Source: JAIBJP01 sp035639875 | GTDB taxonomy: Bacteria > Actinomycetota > Thermoleophilia > Gaiellales > Gaiellaceae | DNA: 16,041 bases | Direction of reading: 5' to 3' | NCBI GenBank assembly: GCA_035639875.1 | Contig: DASQXE010000147.1 | Location: 1 to 16,041 of the forward strand | Shown: piece after piece, positions 6,016-13,311 of the stretch | How the letters are laid out: every line of letters begins with the position of its first letter | Numbering within the stretch: position 1 is the first letter of the stretch | Translations under genes and position numbers: made by a program | The notes under the pieces: generated by a model | Databases searched by the model: none | What the model saw: the letters and a program-made list of their open reading frames with translations, nothing else | Told to the model about the DNA's origin: nothing

Positions 6016-7068
6016 CTAGGCCGCGACGATGAAAACGGGTGTACCTATGCGGACACGGTCGAACAACCATTCCGCGTCCGGGATGCGCATGCGGATGCAG
6101 CCGTGCGAGGCGGAGTAGCCGATCGAGGCGGCGTCCGGGGTGCCGTGGATTCCGACACCCCACGCCGAGAGCCCCATCCAGCGGGTGCCGAGCGGATTCC
6201 CCGGCCCCGGCGGGATCGGGCTCGCACCCGCGGCCCAGCTCGAATCGGGTGGATACCACCACGGATTCCGCTGCTTGACGGCGATGTAGAAGTGGCCGAG
6301 GGGTGTCGGGTACGCGGGCATTCCGACAGCGACCGGAAAGGTCCGCCAGTAGCGCATCACGTCGTACAGGTACAGCCGGTGCGAGCCACGCCGAATGACG
6401 ATTACCGGGCCGAAGTTCGCTCGCGTGATCTCGGGCAGCAGCCGGCGCGAGGGGAGCCTGGCCGGCCCGCGCTCGTGAGCGGCCAGGAGGCGGCGGATGA
6501 GCGCGCGCGCATCGCGCTGCTCCAGCGCATAACCGGCCCTCGGCCGCGTCACATACGGGCGGAGATCGCGGAGAAAGACGCGGGAATCGACCGCCGGACG
6601 CCGATAGCGCGCCGCCTTGCGGGCAACGTAGGCGCGCAACGTCGAACTGTTCACCGAGACTGGAAGAGGAAGAGCCTGTGAAGGCGTGGCTGCGAGCGCG
6701 GCCGCGATCACAGTCCGCAGGTTGACCGAGGCGCCGACTCGACTAGGCGCGGAAGTCCACGTGTGGCCGTGGAACGTGAAGGTGAACGGACGGGCGAAGA
6801 ACGCGTGCAGCGCCGTCCTCGCCTCGTCGGCCGTCAGGCCGCCGACGGAGGCCCCCGCGACGGTGACCCCGTCGGCGATGACCGGCGGCGGCACGACCGT
6901 GGTTGTCCCGTCCGTCGAGGTCGCGCCCGTCGACGTTACGTCCGTCGACGTCGTATCCGTCGAGGTCGAGGTCGTGGTCTCTTGCGCGTAGGCCGTCGCC
7001 GTGCCGAGGCCCGCGACGAGCATGAGCACCACCACGGCCCCGCGCATCGTGTGCGCGATCCTAGACAT
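6016..7068 (-). CDS. L,D-transpeptidase (YkuD) with PG_binding_4-like domain
   Basis: A 350-residue secreted enzyme that forms 3-3 peptidoglycan crosslinks or attaches proteins to the wall. Signal peptide about residues 8-28 (cleavage near AYA-QE); Thr/Ser/Asp-rich linker 30-58; a PG_binding_4-like region about 68-215; YkuD catalytic domain about 218-350. The active site is visible as GIHGT (His 308) and SHGCIRM (321-327) with nucleophile C324. It overlaps the end of the upstream GDPD gene by 8 nt. A second in-frame ATG at 7047 would give a shorter, more usual signal peptide and follows a TAGGAT box by 10 nt, so the true start could be there. Proximity to tlpA/ccdA may matter, since a catalytic Cys outside the membrane has to be kept reduced. 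Confidence 0.93.
   Translation of the reverse strand: MSRIAHTMRGAVVVLMLVAGLGTATAYAQETTTSTSTDTTSTDVTSTGATSTDGTTTVVPPPVIADGVTVAGASVGGLTADEARTALHAFFARPFTFTFHGHTWTSAPSRVGASVNLRTVIAAALAATPSQALPLPVSVNSSTLRAYVARKAARYRRPAVDSRVFLRDLRPYVTRPRAGYALEQRDARALIRRLLAAHERGPARLPSRRLLPEITRANFGPVIVIRRGSHRLYLYDVMRYWRTFPVAVGMPAYPTPLGHFYIAVKQRNPWWYPPDSSWAAGASPIPPGPGNPLGTRWMGLSAWGVGIHGTPDAASIGYSASHGCIRMRIPDAEWLFDRVRIGTPVFIVAA
6906..6978 (-). repeat. degenerate Thr/Ser/Asp-coding minisatellite in the transpeptidase linker
   Basis: Repeats of a TCCGTCGACGT-like unit on the + strand encode the TST(D/G) repeats of the linker (STDTTSTDVTSTGATSTDG). Units are imperfect, 12-15 nt long and in phase with the reading frame, as expected of a length-variable wall-spanning spacer. 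Confidence 0.6.
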
Positions 7069-7750
7069 GTGGACTGGCGGAGAACAGACGGGGATCGTTC
7101 GCGATCACGCCGTCCACTCCTGCGGCAAGCACTCGCGCGAGCGCATCCTCGTCCTCGACCGTCCAGGCGAGGACTGCGGCCCCGATGCCATGACAGCGCT
7201 CCACGAGCCGCCGGCCGACCAGGGCATGGTGGAGCAGCGCTGCGTCGGCCTGGGCGCGAGCGAGCAATCCGGCGATGCGCGCCGGAAGCGTACGGCGCAA
7301 GCCCGCAAGCCCGGCCCGGATAAGCGGCTGAAAGGCCGGACGCTCCGCGATGCCGGCGCGGTCGTACGGATACGAAAGCCCGGTCGTCAACCGCGGCTCG
7401 AGCTCCTTGAGCTCGCGCAGGCTCCGGGGGCGAAACGAGGCGACGGCCGATCGGTCGAGCAGATCATGATCACGGAGAGCACGAACGACGGCGCGCTCGA
7501 CGCCCATCGACTTGAGATCGACGATCACGCCGGCTTCGCTCTCCGCAATGAAAGTCAGCGCGGCCTCGAGGGCCGGACTGTCGGGGGTCAGCTGAACTGG
7601 CGAATGCGCGAGAGCGAGCGAACCCGTTTCCTTCACCGAGGTCACATCGATTTCGACCAGATCGACGCCGTGATCGATCGCGGCTGCGAGAGATGCGAGC
7701 GTGTTCTCGGGGGCAAGCACCGGCGCGCCCCGGTGGCCGATCTTGAGCAC
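7061..7750 (-). CDS. glycerophosphodiester phosphodiesterase family protein
   Basis: A 229-residue TIM-barrel GDPD, hydrolysing glycerophosphodiesters to glycerol-3-phosphate and an alcohol. Visible motifs: GHRGA (H6, R7), PENTLASLAAAIDHG (E15, N16), DLVEIDV (E33, D35), LAHS (H49), AWTVED (196-200) and GVDGVIANDPRL near the C-terminus. Two family positions differ: the usual HD is HS, and the usual EIK is DLK (residues 78-80), so metal binding may be altered. No signal peptide, so cytosolic. The start is GTG 7750 because it is preceded by GGGAGG at a good distance (one of the few clear ribosome binding sites here) and leaves 20 nt to the upstream stop. Confidence 0.88.
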   Translation of the reverse strand: MLKIGHRGAPVLAPENTLASLAAAIDHGVDLVEIDVTSVKETGSLALAHSPVQLTPDSPALEAALTFIAESEAGVIVDLKSMGVERAVVRALRDHDLLDRSAVASFRPRSLRELKELEPRLTTGLSYPYDRAGIAERPAFQPLIRAGLAGLRRTLPARIAGLLARAQADAALLHHALVGRRLVERCHGIGAAVLAWTVEDEDALARVLAAGVDGVIANDPRLFSASPHV

Positions 7751-7770
7751 GGCGCCCTCCCGGCGCAGAT

Positions 7771-9348
7771 TCACGGGCGCGGTCCGGTCGGAAGCGGCTG
7801 CTCGTCCACGCGGCCCGCGCGCGCGATGAACTCGACCAGCATGCGATCCGTGAGCCATTCGACAGGCGCATGGTCGTCGGTGAGCGTCTCGGCGTCGGCG
7901 TGGACAGCCTGCACCTCGCGGCGGAAGAGCGGCACGAGCGACCCCGCGGCGGGATTCATGCGGCCGACCCGCCGCAAGAGCTCCGGGCGCGACAGCGGCC
8001 GGTCGAGCCCCAGCACGAGCTCGCTGAAGCGAAGCGGCTTCCAGCGCCACGCCTGCGGAAATGCCGCCAGGACCGTGCTCCCGATCGCATGCGACAGCCG
8101 GTCGTCCCCGGGGACCGCGGCGACGTTGAGGGCAAGCACGCCGCCGGGGTTCAGATGCGCGCGCGCCAGCTCGAAGAACTCCTTCGTCGCCAGGTAGAAG
8201 GGAATGTACGGCTGCCGGTAGGCGTCGACGAGGATCGCGTCGTAGCGCTTGTCCGTGCCCTCGAGGTACGGCCGCCCGTCTGCGGTGATGACGTGGAGGT
8301 TCGGGTTGTCGCCGAGGCCGAAGTACCGGCGCCCCACCTCCGTCACCTTGGCGTCTATCTCGACACCGTCGATCTGCGCGTCCGGATACAGCTTCCCGTA
8401 GGCGCGCGCGATCGTGCCGCCCGCGTTCCCGATGATGAGCACGCGGTGGACAGGGTGCCCCACCAGAGGTGGTACGACGAGGAACATGTCCCATTCCCCG
8501 CCCGTGAAGACCGTGTTCGGGTACCAGAGCGAATGCGCGACGACGCCTTCGTTCAGCCTGAGGACACGGGAGCCGTCCGGGTGCTGGACGACCTGGATGT
8601 ACTGATACGCCGACTCGGTCTCGTACAGCCGCCCGTCGGAGGCTTTGATCGTTCCTGCCGGGATGAAGAGAAGGGCGGCGACGCCAAGCGTTACGAGCTG
8701 CCAACGGTTTCCGAGCACGAGCGCGCCCGCGAGGACGAGCAGGGCCGCGGAGCCGAGCATCGTCCGTTGCGTCCCGACCAGCGGGATGGTGAGGATCGCG
8801 GACGCGAAGGTGCCGACGATGCTTCCGATCGTCGAGAGCGCGTAGAGACGGCCCGCCACCGTCCCGGCCTCCTCCACCTCTTCGAGCGCCAGCCTGATCG
8901 CAAACGGCGAGACCATGCCGAGGAGCGTGACCGGGAAGACGAAGAGCGCGACCGCGGCGAAGAACGAGCCGACGACAGCCCCTACGGAGACGGCGTCGAG
9001 CTCGCGCACCGCGGCGCCGAGGATCGGCCGCGACACGAAGGGCAGCACCGCGATGAAGAGCGCCGCCGCGAGCACGATGCCACCGAGGAGGCGCGGGTCT
9101 GGCCGGCGATCGGCGAGCTTCCCGCCCAACCAGTACCCGAGCGAGAGGTAGACGAGGATCAGGCCGATGATGTTCGCCCAGACGATCGTCGAGCTCCCGA
9201 AATAGGGAGCCAGCAGGCGAGACGCGGCGATCTCCGTCGCGAGCGTGCCCGCCCCGCCCATGAACACGAGGACGCCGAGCCGCCTCCTGCTGATCGCCCG
9301 CGTGAGCGGCGCGCTCGCTGTCGCTACCGCCTCGCTCACGGCCGGCAC
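7771..9348 (-). CDS. membrane-fused spermidine synthase-like protein
   Basis: A 525-residue two-part protein. Residues about 22-232 form seven or so TM helices (MGGAGTLATEIAASRLLAPYFG, GLILVYLSLGYWLGG, GTFASAILTIPLVG and others), as in fused polyamine synthase/MFS-like membrane proteins. Residues about 240-510 form a Rossmann methyltransferase-fold aminopropyltransferase-like domain: ESAYQYIQV (245-253), LRLNEG, VLIIGNAGGTIAR (GNAGG in place of the usual GGGDG), VEID (329-332), ILVDAY (373-377) and DDHAPVEW. The family is often annotated as spermidine synthase, but the substrate is rarely known. The start is GTG 9348, 4 nt after the phosphatase stop; GTG 9339 is an alternative. Its place between a phosphatase and a GDPD gives no clear pathway. 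Confidence 0.88.
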   Translation of the reverse strand: MPAVSEAVATASAPLTRAISRRRLGVLVFMGGAGTLATEIAASRLLAPYFGSSTIVWANIIGLILVYLSLGYWLGGKLADRRPDPRLLGGIVLAAALFIAVLPFVSRPILGAAVRELDAVSVGAVVGSFFAAVALFVFPVTLLGMVSPFAIRLALEEVEEAGTVAGRLYALSTIGSIVGTFASAILTIPLVGTQRTMLGSAALLVLAGALVLGNRWQLVTLGVAALLFIPAGTIKASDGRLYETESAYQYIQVVQHPDGSRVLRLNEGVVAHSLWYPNTVFTGGEWDMFLVVPPLVGHPVHRVLIIGNAGGTIARAYGKLYPDAQIDGVEIDAKVTEVGRRYFGLGDNPNLHVITADGRPYLEGTDKRYDAILVDAYRQPYIPFYLATKEFFELARAHLNPGGVLALNVAAVPGDDRLSHAIGSTVLAAFPQAWRWKPLRFSELVLGLDRPLSRPELLRRVGRMNPAAGSLVPLFRREVQAVHADAETLTDDHAPVEWLTDRMLVEFIARAGRVDEQPLPTGPRP

Positions 9349-9352
9349 CCGT

Positions 9353-12082
9353 TCAGGACGTCAACCGCAGGCAGACGAGCGCGCAGTCGTCGCCGAGGTC
9401 GCCGCCGGCGAAGCTTCGGCATTCGGCGAGGATCGCCTCCGCGAGCTCCTGTGGGTCGAGTCCTGCCCGCTGGCGGAGGAGGCTGTCGAATCGCCGTTCC
9501 CCGTATAGCTCGCCGTCGTGGCGCGCCTCGAGCACGCCGTCCGTGTAGAGGACGACCGTGGCGTCGGCGTCGAGCTCCACGGTCTGGGCCGCGTATTCCT
9601 GCCTCGGCTCGATCCCGAGCGCGAGTCCGCGTCCCGCAACGGGCTGGACCTCGCCGTTCGGCCGGAGGACCTTAGCGGGCGGGTGTCCGGCGCTCGCGCA
9701 GGCGACCGTCCGCGAGGCGGGGTCGATCAGTACGTAGAGCATCGTGATGAACTTCCCGGGCCCGATCTCGTCGACGATCACCTCGTTTACGCTGGCGAGG
9801 AAATCGGCCGGTTCGGGGTGGCGGCGTGCCAGGGCGCGGAAGCTGAACTTGGCCATCGCCATGTCGGCCGCAGCTCCGATCCCCTTACCCGTGACGTCGC
9901 CGAGGATGACGGCCAGACGTCCGTCGTCGAGGGGGAGAAAGTCGTAGACGTCGCCACCGACGTCGACGCGCGCCGCCGACTCGTACACGTGCCCCACCTG
10001 CAGGCCCGGGATCGCCGGCGGCTCTGTCGGGAGGAGCGAGCGCTGCATCATCTCGGCGAAGTCCTTCTGCTGCTGGTAGAGCCGCGCGTTGTCGATGGCG
10101 AGCGCCGCCTGCTCCGCCACAGTCATCGCCGCGTCCACGGTCTCGCCGTCGAGCGGACGGGCGGGGTCGAGCGAGAGCAAGGTAAGGGTGCCGAGAATCT
10201 CGCCGGGCTTCGCCAGCGGGAGGACCGCGGCGGTCGACCCCCGGGCCAAGAACGGCTCCAGGAACCGGTGCGCGTCGTCGCCCTTCGCCATCCCGGGCGC
10301 CAGGAGCAGCGGGCTCCCCGACCGGAGGAGGCGCCGCGCCGTCAGCGCCGTCATCGGCTGGGGTCGCCCGAGGAGCGTCGACGCGGTCTCGTTGAGCTTC
10401 GGATCGGCCACGTGGATCGCGCGCATCTCGAGGACCTCACCTCGCTCGTCCGGCATGCGGATAGCGGCCGCGTCGACGTCGAAGAGCTCGACCATCGTCT
10501 TCGCCACGGCGTCGAGCGTCGTCTGCAGCGAGAGACTCTCAGTGAGCGAGTGCGAGATCTCGTAGAGACCGCGGAGCTGCCGCGCCGAGCGTCGCTCCGA
10601 CGCGAGCGTGCGCTCGAGACGCTCGCCGAGCTCCTTCGCGCGCTCGTGCAGGCGCGCGTTCTGCACGGCCACCGCGAGCTGGCTCGAGAGCGCGAGCAAG
10701 AGCCCCTCTTCCCCCTCCCGGTACGGCCTTGGGCGCGTCTTGAACACCCCGAGCGCTCCGATCACCTCGTCGTGGACGACGAGGGGGATGAACAGGACGC
10801 GACGGATCCCGGTCGTCTCCCAGCTCGCCTCGAGTCCGCTCAGTCGAGCGTCACGGCGCATGTCTTCGATGAAGACGAAGCCGCGACCGCGGAAGGGGCC
10901 CAGTGCGAGCTCGAGGAGGCGTTCGGCGAGATCCGTCTCCTCGCCCTCGAGTCCCCGGGAGGCGGCCGCAGTCAGGCGCTCACCTTCGCGCAGGTAGACG
11001 GCGACGTGGACGCTGCCGGTCAGCTCGGCGATGCGCTCGACCGCCGTCTCCAGCGTGTGGGCCAGCGACAGCCGAGCGATCGCCTGACTGACGACGCCGA
11101 TGACCGTCTGCGAGCGCCTGAGAGCGTGCATGATCAAGCCGACGCGTCGGCTACGGCGCAGCGCGAGGGCCGCGCGCGCGGCGAAGGGCGAGAGCAGCCC
11201 GAGGTCCTCGTTGCCCGGGCCGCCCTCGCCAAAGTAGAGCTGCAGCGCTCCCACGGGCGGCTCGCCGAGCGGCAGCGTGGCGATCCGAGAGCCGTCGTCG
11301 GTCGCCGTGCTTCCCGCGACGACGCCGCGCGGGCGGTCCTGGAGTGCGGCCAGGGTCTGCTCGATGGCCTCCCCGACCGGCGTGCGTCCGCCGAGGCCGA
11401 AGGAGGCGAGGAACGTCGGCGGCGCGTCGGCCTCGATCCGCCACAGGGCCGCGCCGTCGGCGCCGGTTGCCTCCGCAGCAATCCGGACGACGTGCTCCGC
11501 CGTCTCCGTCTCGTCGGCGCCGGCAGCCAACGCCTCGCCGAAGAGCTCGAGGGAGGCGGCGCCCGGATCGCGCGTCCCGTCTCCGCCGACGGACGCCCGT
11601 TCCAACCGCACGGCGATGCCGACGTGGGCGGCGGCCAGCCGTCCCAACATCCTCTCGCGAGGTGAGAGCTCGCCGCCCGACCGATAGAGCTCGAGCGTCG
11701 CGGCGGGGCGGTTCCCGACGACGAGGGGATAGATCGTCACGACGTCGGCGTGCACCCGTCGCGCGACGCGCGCGAGCGGTGCGGGGAGCTCGCGCGCATC
11801 GAGCTCGCGTTCGTCCGGCGGCACCGCCGCAGCCGGAAGGCGCGTGCCCTGGAGCTCGGCGGCGAGGGCCGCCGAGGCCGCGTGGACCCCGCGCGCGACA
11901 AGATCGGATCCGGGAGCGGCGGCGGTTCGCGCAATGGCGACCTCGGCGTGCGTCGCGGCCGCGATCGCCTCCGCGAGCGCCGCGAGCGCCGGTCCGACGG
12001 GGCCGTCGTCGAGCAGGTTGCCGGCGGCCGCGGCGAGCGCTTCTATCGACCCGGGCTCGAGCTCGTGTGTGACCCCGGCCAT
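9353..12082 (-). CDS. four-GAF-domain SpoIIE-type PP2C serine phosphatase
   Basis: A 909-residue cytosolic sensor phosphatase. Four GAF-like domains can be traced at about 15-160, 175-315, 338-480 and 516-670, with a charged, probably coiled-coil linker near 475-505 (ARLHERAKELGERLERTL). The C-terminal SpoIIE/RsbU-type PP2C domain (675-907) holds the expected Mn2+ ligands: GGDVYD (709-714), GDVTGKG (728-734), LYTDGV (D848) and GDDCAL (D898, D899). Such enzymes usually dephosphorylate an anti-sigma-factor antagonist in partner-switching stress responses, but no STAS or anti-sigma gene is visible here. It is the first gene of a long minus-strand run. The ATG is 7 nt after a CATAAT box, suggesting a leaderless message. 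Confidence 0.95.
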   Translation of the reverse strand: MAGVTHELEPGSIEALAAAAGNLLDDGPVGPALAALAEAIAAATHAEVAIARTAAAPGSDLVARGVHAASAALAAELQGTRLPAAAVPPDERELDARELPAPLARVARRVHADVVTIYPLVVGNRPAATLELYRSGGELSPRERMLGRLAAAHVGIAVRLERASVGGDGTRDPGAASLELFGEALAAGADETETAEHVVRIAAEATGADGAALWRIEADAPPTFLASFGLGGRTPVGEAIEQTLAALQDRPRGVVAGSTATDDGSRIATLPLGEPPVGALQLYFGEGGPGNEDLGLLSPFAARAALALRRSRRVGLIMHALRRSQTVIGVVSQAIARLSLAHTLETAVERIAELTGSVHVAVYLREGERLTAAASRGLEGEETDLAERLLELALGPFRGRGFVFIEDMRRDARLSGLEASWETTGIRRVLFIPLVVHDEVIGALGVFKTRPRPYREGEEGLLLALSSQLAVAVQNARLHERAKELGERLERTLASERRSARQLRGLYEISHSLTESLSLQTTLDAVAKTMVELFDVDAAAIRMPDERGEVLEMRAIHVADPKLNETASTLLGRPQPMTALTARRLLRSGSPLLLAPGMAKGDDAHRFLEPFLARGSTAAVLPLAKPGEILGTLTLLSLDPARPLDGETVDAAMTVAEQAALAIDNARLYQQQKDFAEMMQRSLLPTEPPAIPGLQVGHVYESAARVDVGGDVYDFLPLDDGRLAVILGDVTGKGIGAAADMAMAKFSFRALARRHPEPADFLASVNEVIVDEIGPGKFITMLYVLIDPASRTVACASAGHPPAKVLRPNGEVQPVAGRGLALGIEPRQEYAAQTVELDADATVVLYTDGVLEARHDGELYGERRFDSLLRQRAGLDPQELAEAILAECRSFAGGDLGDDCALVCLRLTS

Positions 12083-12089
12083 ACCAGGA

Positions 12090-12095
12090 ATTATG
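12090..12095 (-). promoter_or_regulatory. candidate -10 box (CATAAT) for the phosphatase operon
   Basis: CATAAT is one base from TATAAT and ends 7 nt before the ATG at 12082, with no room for a Shine-Dalgarno sequence in a transcript starting near the ATG. It shares a 60-nt intergenic region with the divergent small membrane protein. Confidence 0.5.
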
Positions 12096-12128
12096 GCCGT
12101 CGCGCGTCGCCGCGACTGCCCGGAAGTC

Positions 12129-12134
12129 TAAAAT
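12129..12134 (+). promoter_or_regulatory. candidate -10 box (TAAAAT) for the small membrane protein operon
   Basis: TAAAAT is the most AT-rich -10-like element in the region and lies 8 nt before ATC 12143. That is the spacing of the other leaderless promoters here, which is what points to ATC as the first codon of the downstream gene. Confidence 0.5.
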
Positions 12135-12142
12135 CGCCACCC

Positions 12143-12376
12143 ATCGGTTCCCCGGCTCCCAAACGCCCGCTCGCAGAAGACCCACCGATCGACCCGGGGG
12201 CGGTCGAGCGCCGGTTCGCCCGTGCCCGGGCGCGGCGACGCGCGCGTATCGAGCACAAGCGCGAACTCCGGCGCGCGCGCCTGCGATTCCTCGTCCTCTT
12301 CGGCATCCTGGTCTTCGTGACGCTCTTCCTCGCGCTCTCGATCTGGCAGAAGATCCAGGACGCGTTCGGGATTTGA
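12143..12376 (+). CDS. small basic single-TM protein with no canonical start
   Basis: About 77 residues: a proline-rich lead (SPAPKRPLAEDPPIDPG), a strongly basic helix with RARARRRARIEHKRELRRARLRF, one TM helix (FLVLFGILVFVTLFLAL) and a short tail (IWQKIQDAFGI). Charge distribution predicts the N-terminus in the cytosol. Function unknown; I do not recognise a named family. The frame is open upstream, but it has no ATG, GTG or TTG near the start; the only canonical codon inside is a GTG within the TM helix. ATC 12143, 8 nt after TAAAAT, is the best start. It ends in TGA overlapping the TTG of the next gene (TTGA), supporting it as a real translated gene. Confidence 0.6.
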   Translation: MGSPAPKRPLAEDPPIDPGAVERRFARARARRRARIEHKRELRRARLRFLVLFGILVFVTLFLALSIWQKIQDAFGI

Positions 12377-12813
12377 GCGCCCCGCCTCGCCCACGGCCGG
12401 GCTTTTCTCCCGGAACCCTGCGCAGCCCCGGGGAAGGACTCGCGTGGCTGGGAGGCCTCGTGCTCTCCCTCAGCGCCTTCACGAGCTGGTACACGGTCGC
12501 CAACGAGGGCTACACCGCGTCCGTGACCGCCTGGCATACAGGCGCTCTTGGCAAGCTCATCTTCTTCGTGGGCCTCGCCGTCCTCGGCCTGCTCGTCCTG
12601 CGCGCGACGGGCTTCGAACTGCCGCCTAGCATCCCGCTCGGCTGGGTGATCGCCGGCTTTGGCGCCGTGGGGACGTTCCTCGTTCTCATCCGGCTCATCT
12701 CCATTCCCGACGACTTCGCCCCCGCGGGTCGGAGCATCGGCATCTGGATCAGCCTGCTGGCGGCGCTCCTGCTGATCGCGGCCGGTCTTCTGAAGTCGGC
12801 CGAAGAGCTCTGA
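12373..12813 (+). CDS. four-TM membrane protein of unknown function
   Basis: A 146-residue integral membrane protein. Four hydrophobic segments: about 20-43 (GLAWLGGLVLSLSAFTSWYTV), 58-82, 88-110 and 121-140. The segment after TM1 (SWYTVANEGYTASVTAWHTG) resembles an external loop. There is a proline-rich cytosolic lead (SAPPRPRPGFSPG). No enzymatic motif is visible. The TTG start overlaps the stop of the small basic protein as TTGA, so the two are co-translated and may act together. The last 65 nt overlap the convergent PAP2 gene. Confidence 0.8.
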   Translation: MSAPPRPRPGFSPGTLRSPGEGLAWLGGLVLSLSAFTSWYTVANEGYTASVTAWHTGALGKLIFFVGLAVLGLLVLRATGFELPPSIPLGWVIAGFGAVGTFLVLIRLISIPDDFAPAGRSIGIWISLLAALLLIAAGLLKSAEEL

Positions 12814-13276
12814 CGTGCGCACGGACGAGGGCGATTCCGGCCAAGCCGACGGCGGCACCGAGCGCAGCTCCGACCAGCACGTCGGAGGGGTAATGCACAC
12901 CGACGTAGACGCGTGAGAAGGCGATCGCAATCGCAAGCGCGAACACGAACGGAGCGGCGCGGGGCAACAGGTAGACGAGCACGACGGCGCCGGCGAAGCT
13001 CGTCGCGGCGTGACCGGAGGGCATGGACTGCCCGACGGTCGCGCCGATCAGCTTGTGCGCCTCGGGAATGGTCTCGAACGGCCGCGGCCGTCCGGTGGCA
13101 GCCTTGATCCCGAGCGCGATCAGATCGGCCGACCACACGCACGCGGCCGTAAGCCCGAGCGCAAGGGGGCCGCTTCGCCTGGCCCGGAGAGCGATCGGAA
13201 AGGCGAGAGCAATCCAGACGAGGCCCGCGTAACCGATGAAGGACAGGCCGACGAAGACCGGGTCGAGCCATCCCAC
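12749..13276 (-). CDS. PAP2-family membrane phosphatase (start probably further upstream)
   Basis: Type 2 phosphatidic acid phosphatase-like protein of about 175 residues from GTG 13276. All three catalytic blocks are present: KAATGRPRP, PSGHA and SRVYVGVHYPSDV, within a bundle of TM helices. Such enzymes remove phosphate from lipids, including undecaprenyl pyrophosphate for wall synthesis, which would fit the upstream division genes. Family-like sequence continues in frame before the GTG (VDRSVFLWVVEHR) up to and across the stop of the HTH-receiver gene at 13314-13312, with no canonical start, so the real start is probably a near-cognate codon or lies in the overlap. The C-terminus runs 65 nt into the convergent membrane-protein gene. 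Confidence 0.85.
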   Translation of the reverse strand: MGWLDPVFVGLSFIGYAGLVWIALAFPIALRARRSGPLALGLTAACVWSADLIALGIKAATGRPRPFETIPEAHKLIGATVGQSMPSGHAATSFAGAVVLVYLLPRAAPFVFALAIAIAFSRVYVGVHYPSDVLVGAALGAAVGLAGIALVRAHVRALRPTSEDRPRSAGAPPAG

Positions 13277-13311
13277 ACGGTGCTCGACGACCCAGAGGAA
13301 AACGCTACGGT

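Noticed and set aside
7870..9675. A 601-codon open frame on the + strand
   Set aside because: It lies antisense to the spermidine-synthase-like and phosphatase genes, has Arg/Glu/Asp-rich low-complexity sequence and no motif; it is a by-product of high GC in the real genes.
9518..11665. A 715-codon open frame on the + strand
   Set aside because: It is antisense to the GAF-PP2C gene, whose domains and catalytic motifs are unmistakable; the composition is that of a mirror frame.
12091..12936. A 281-codon open frame on the - strand
   Set aside because: It mirrors the two small membrane-protein genes; charged low-complexity sequence without a domain.
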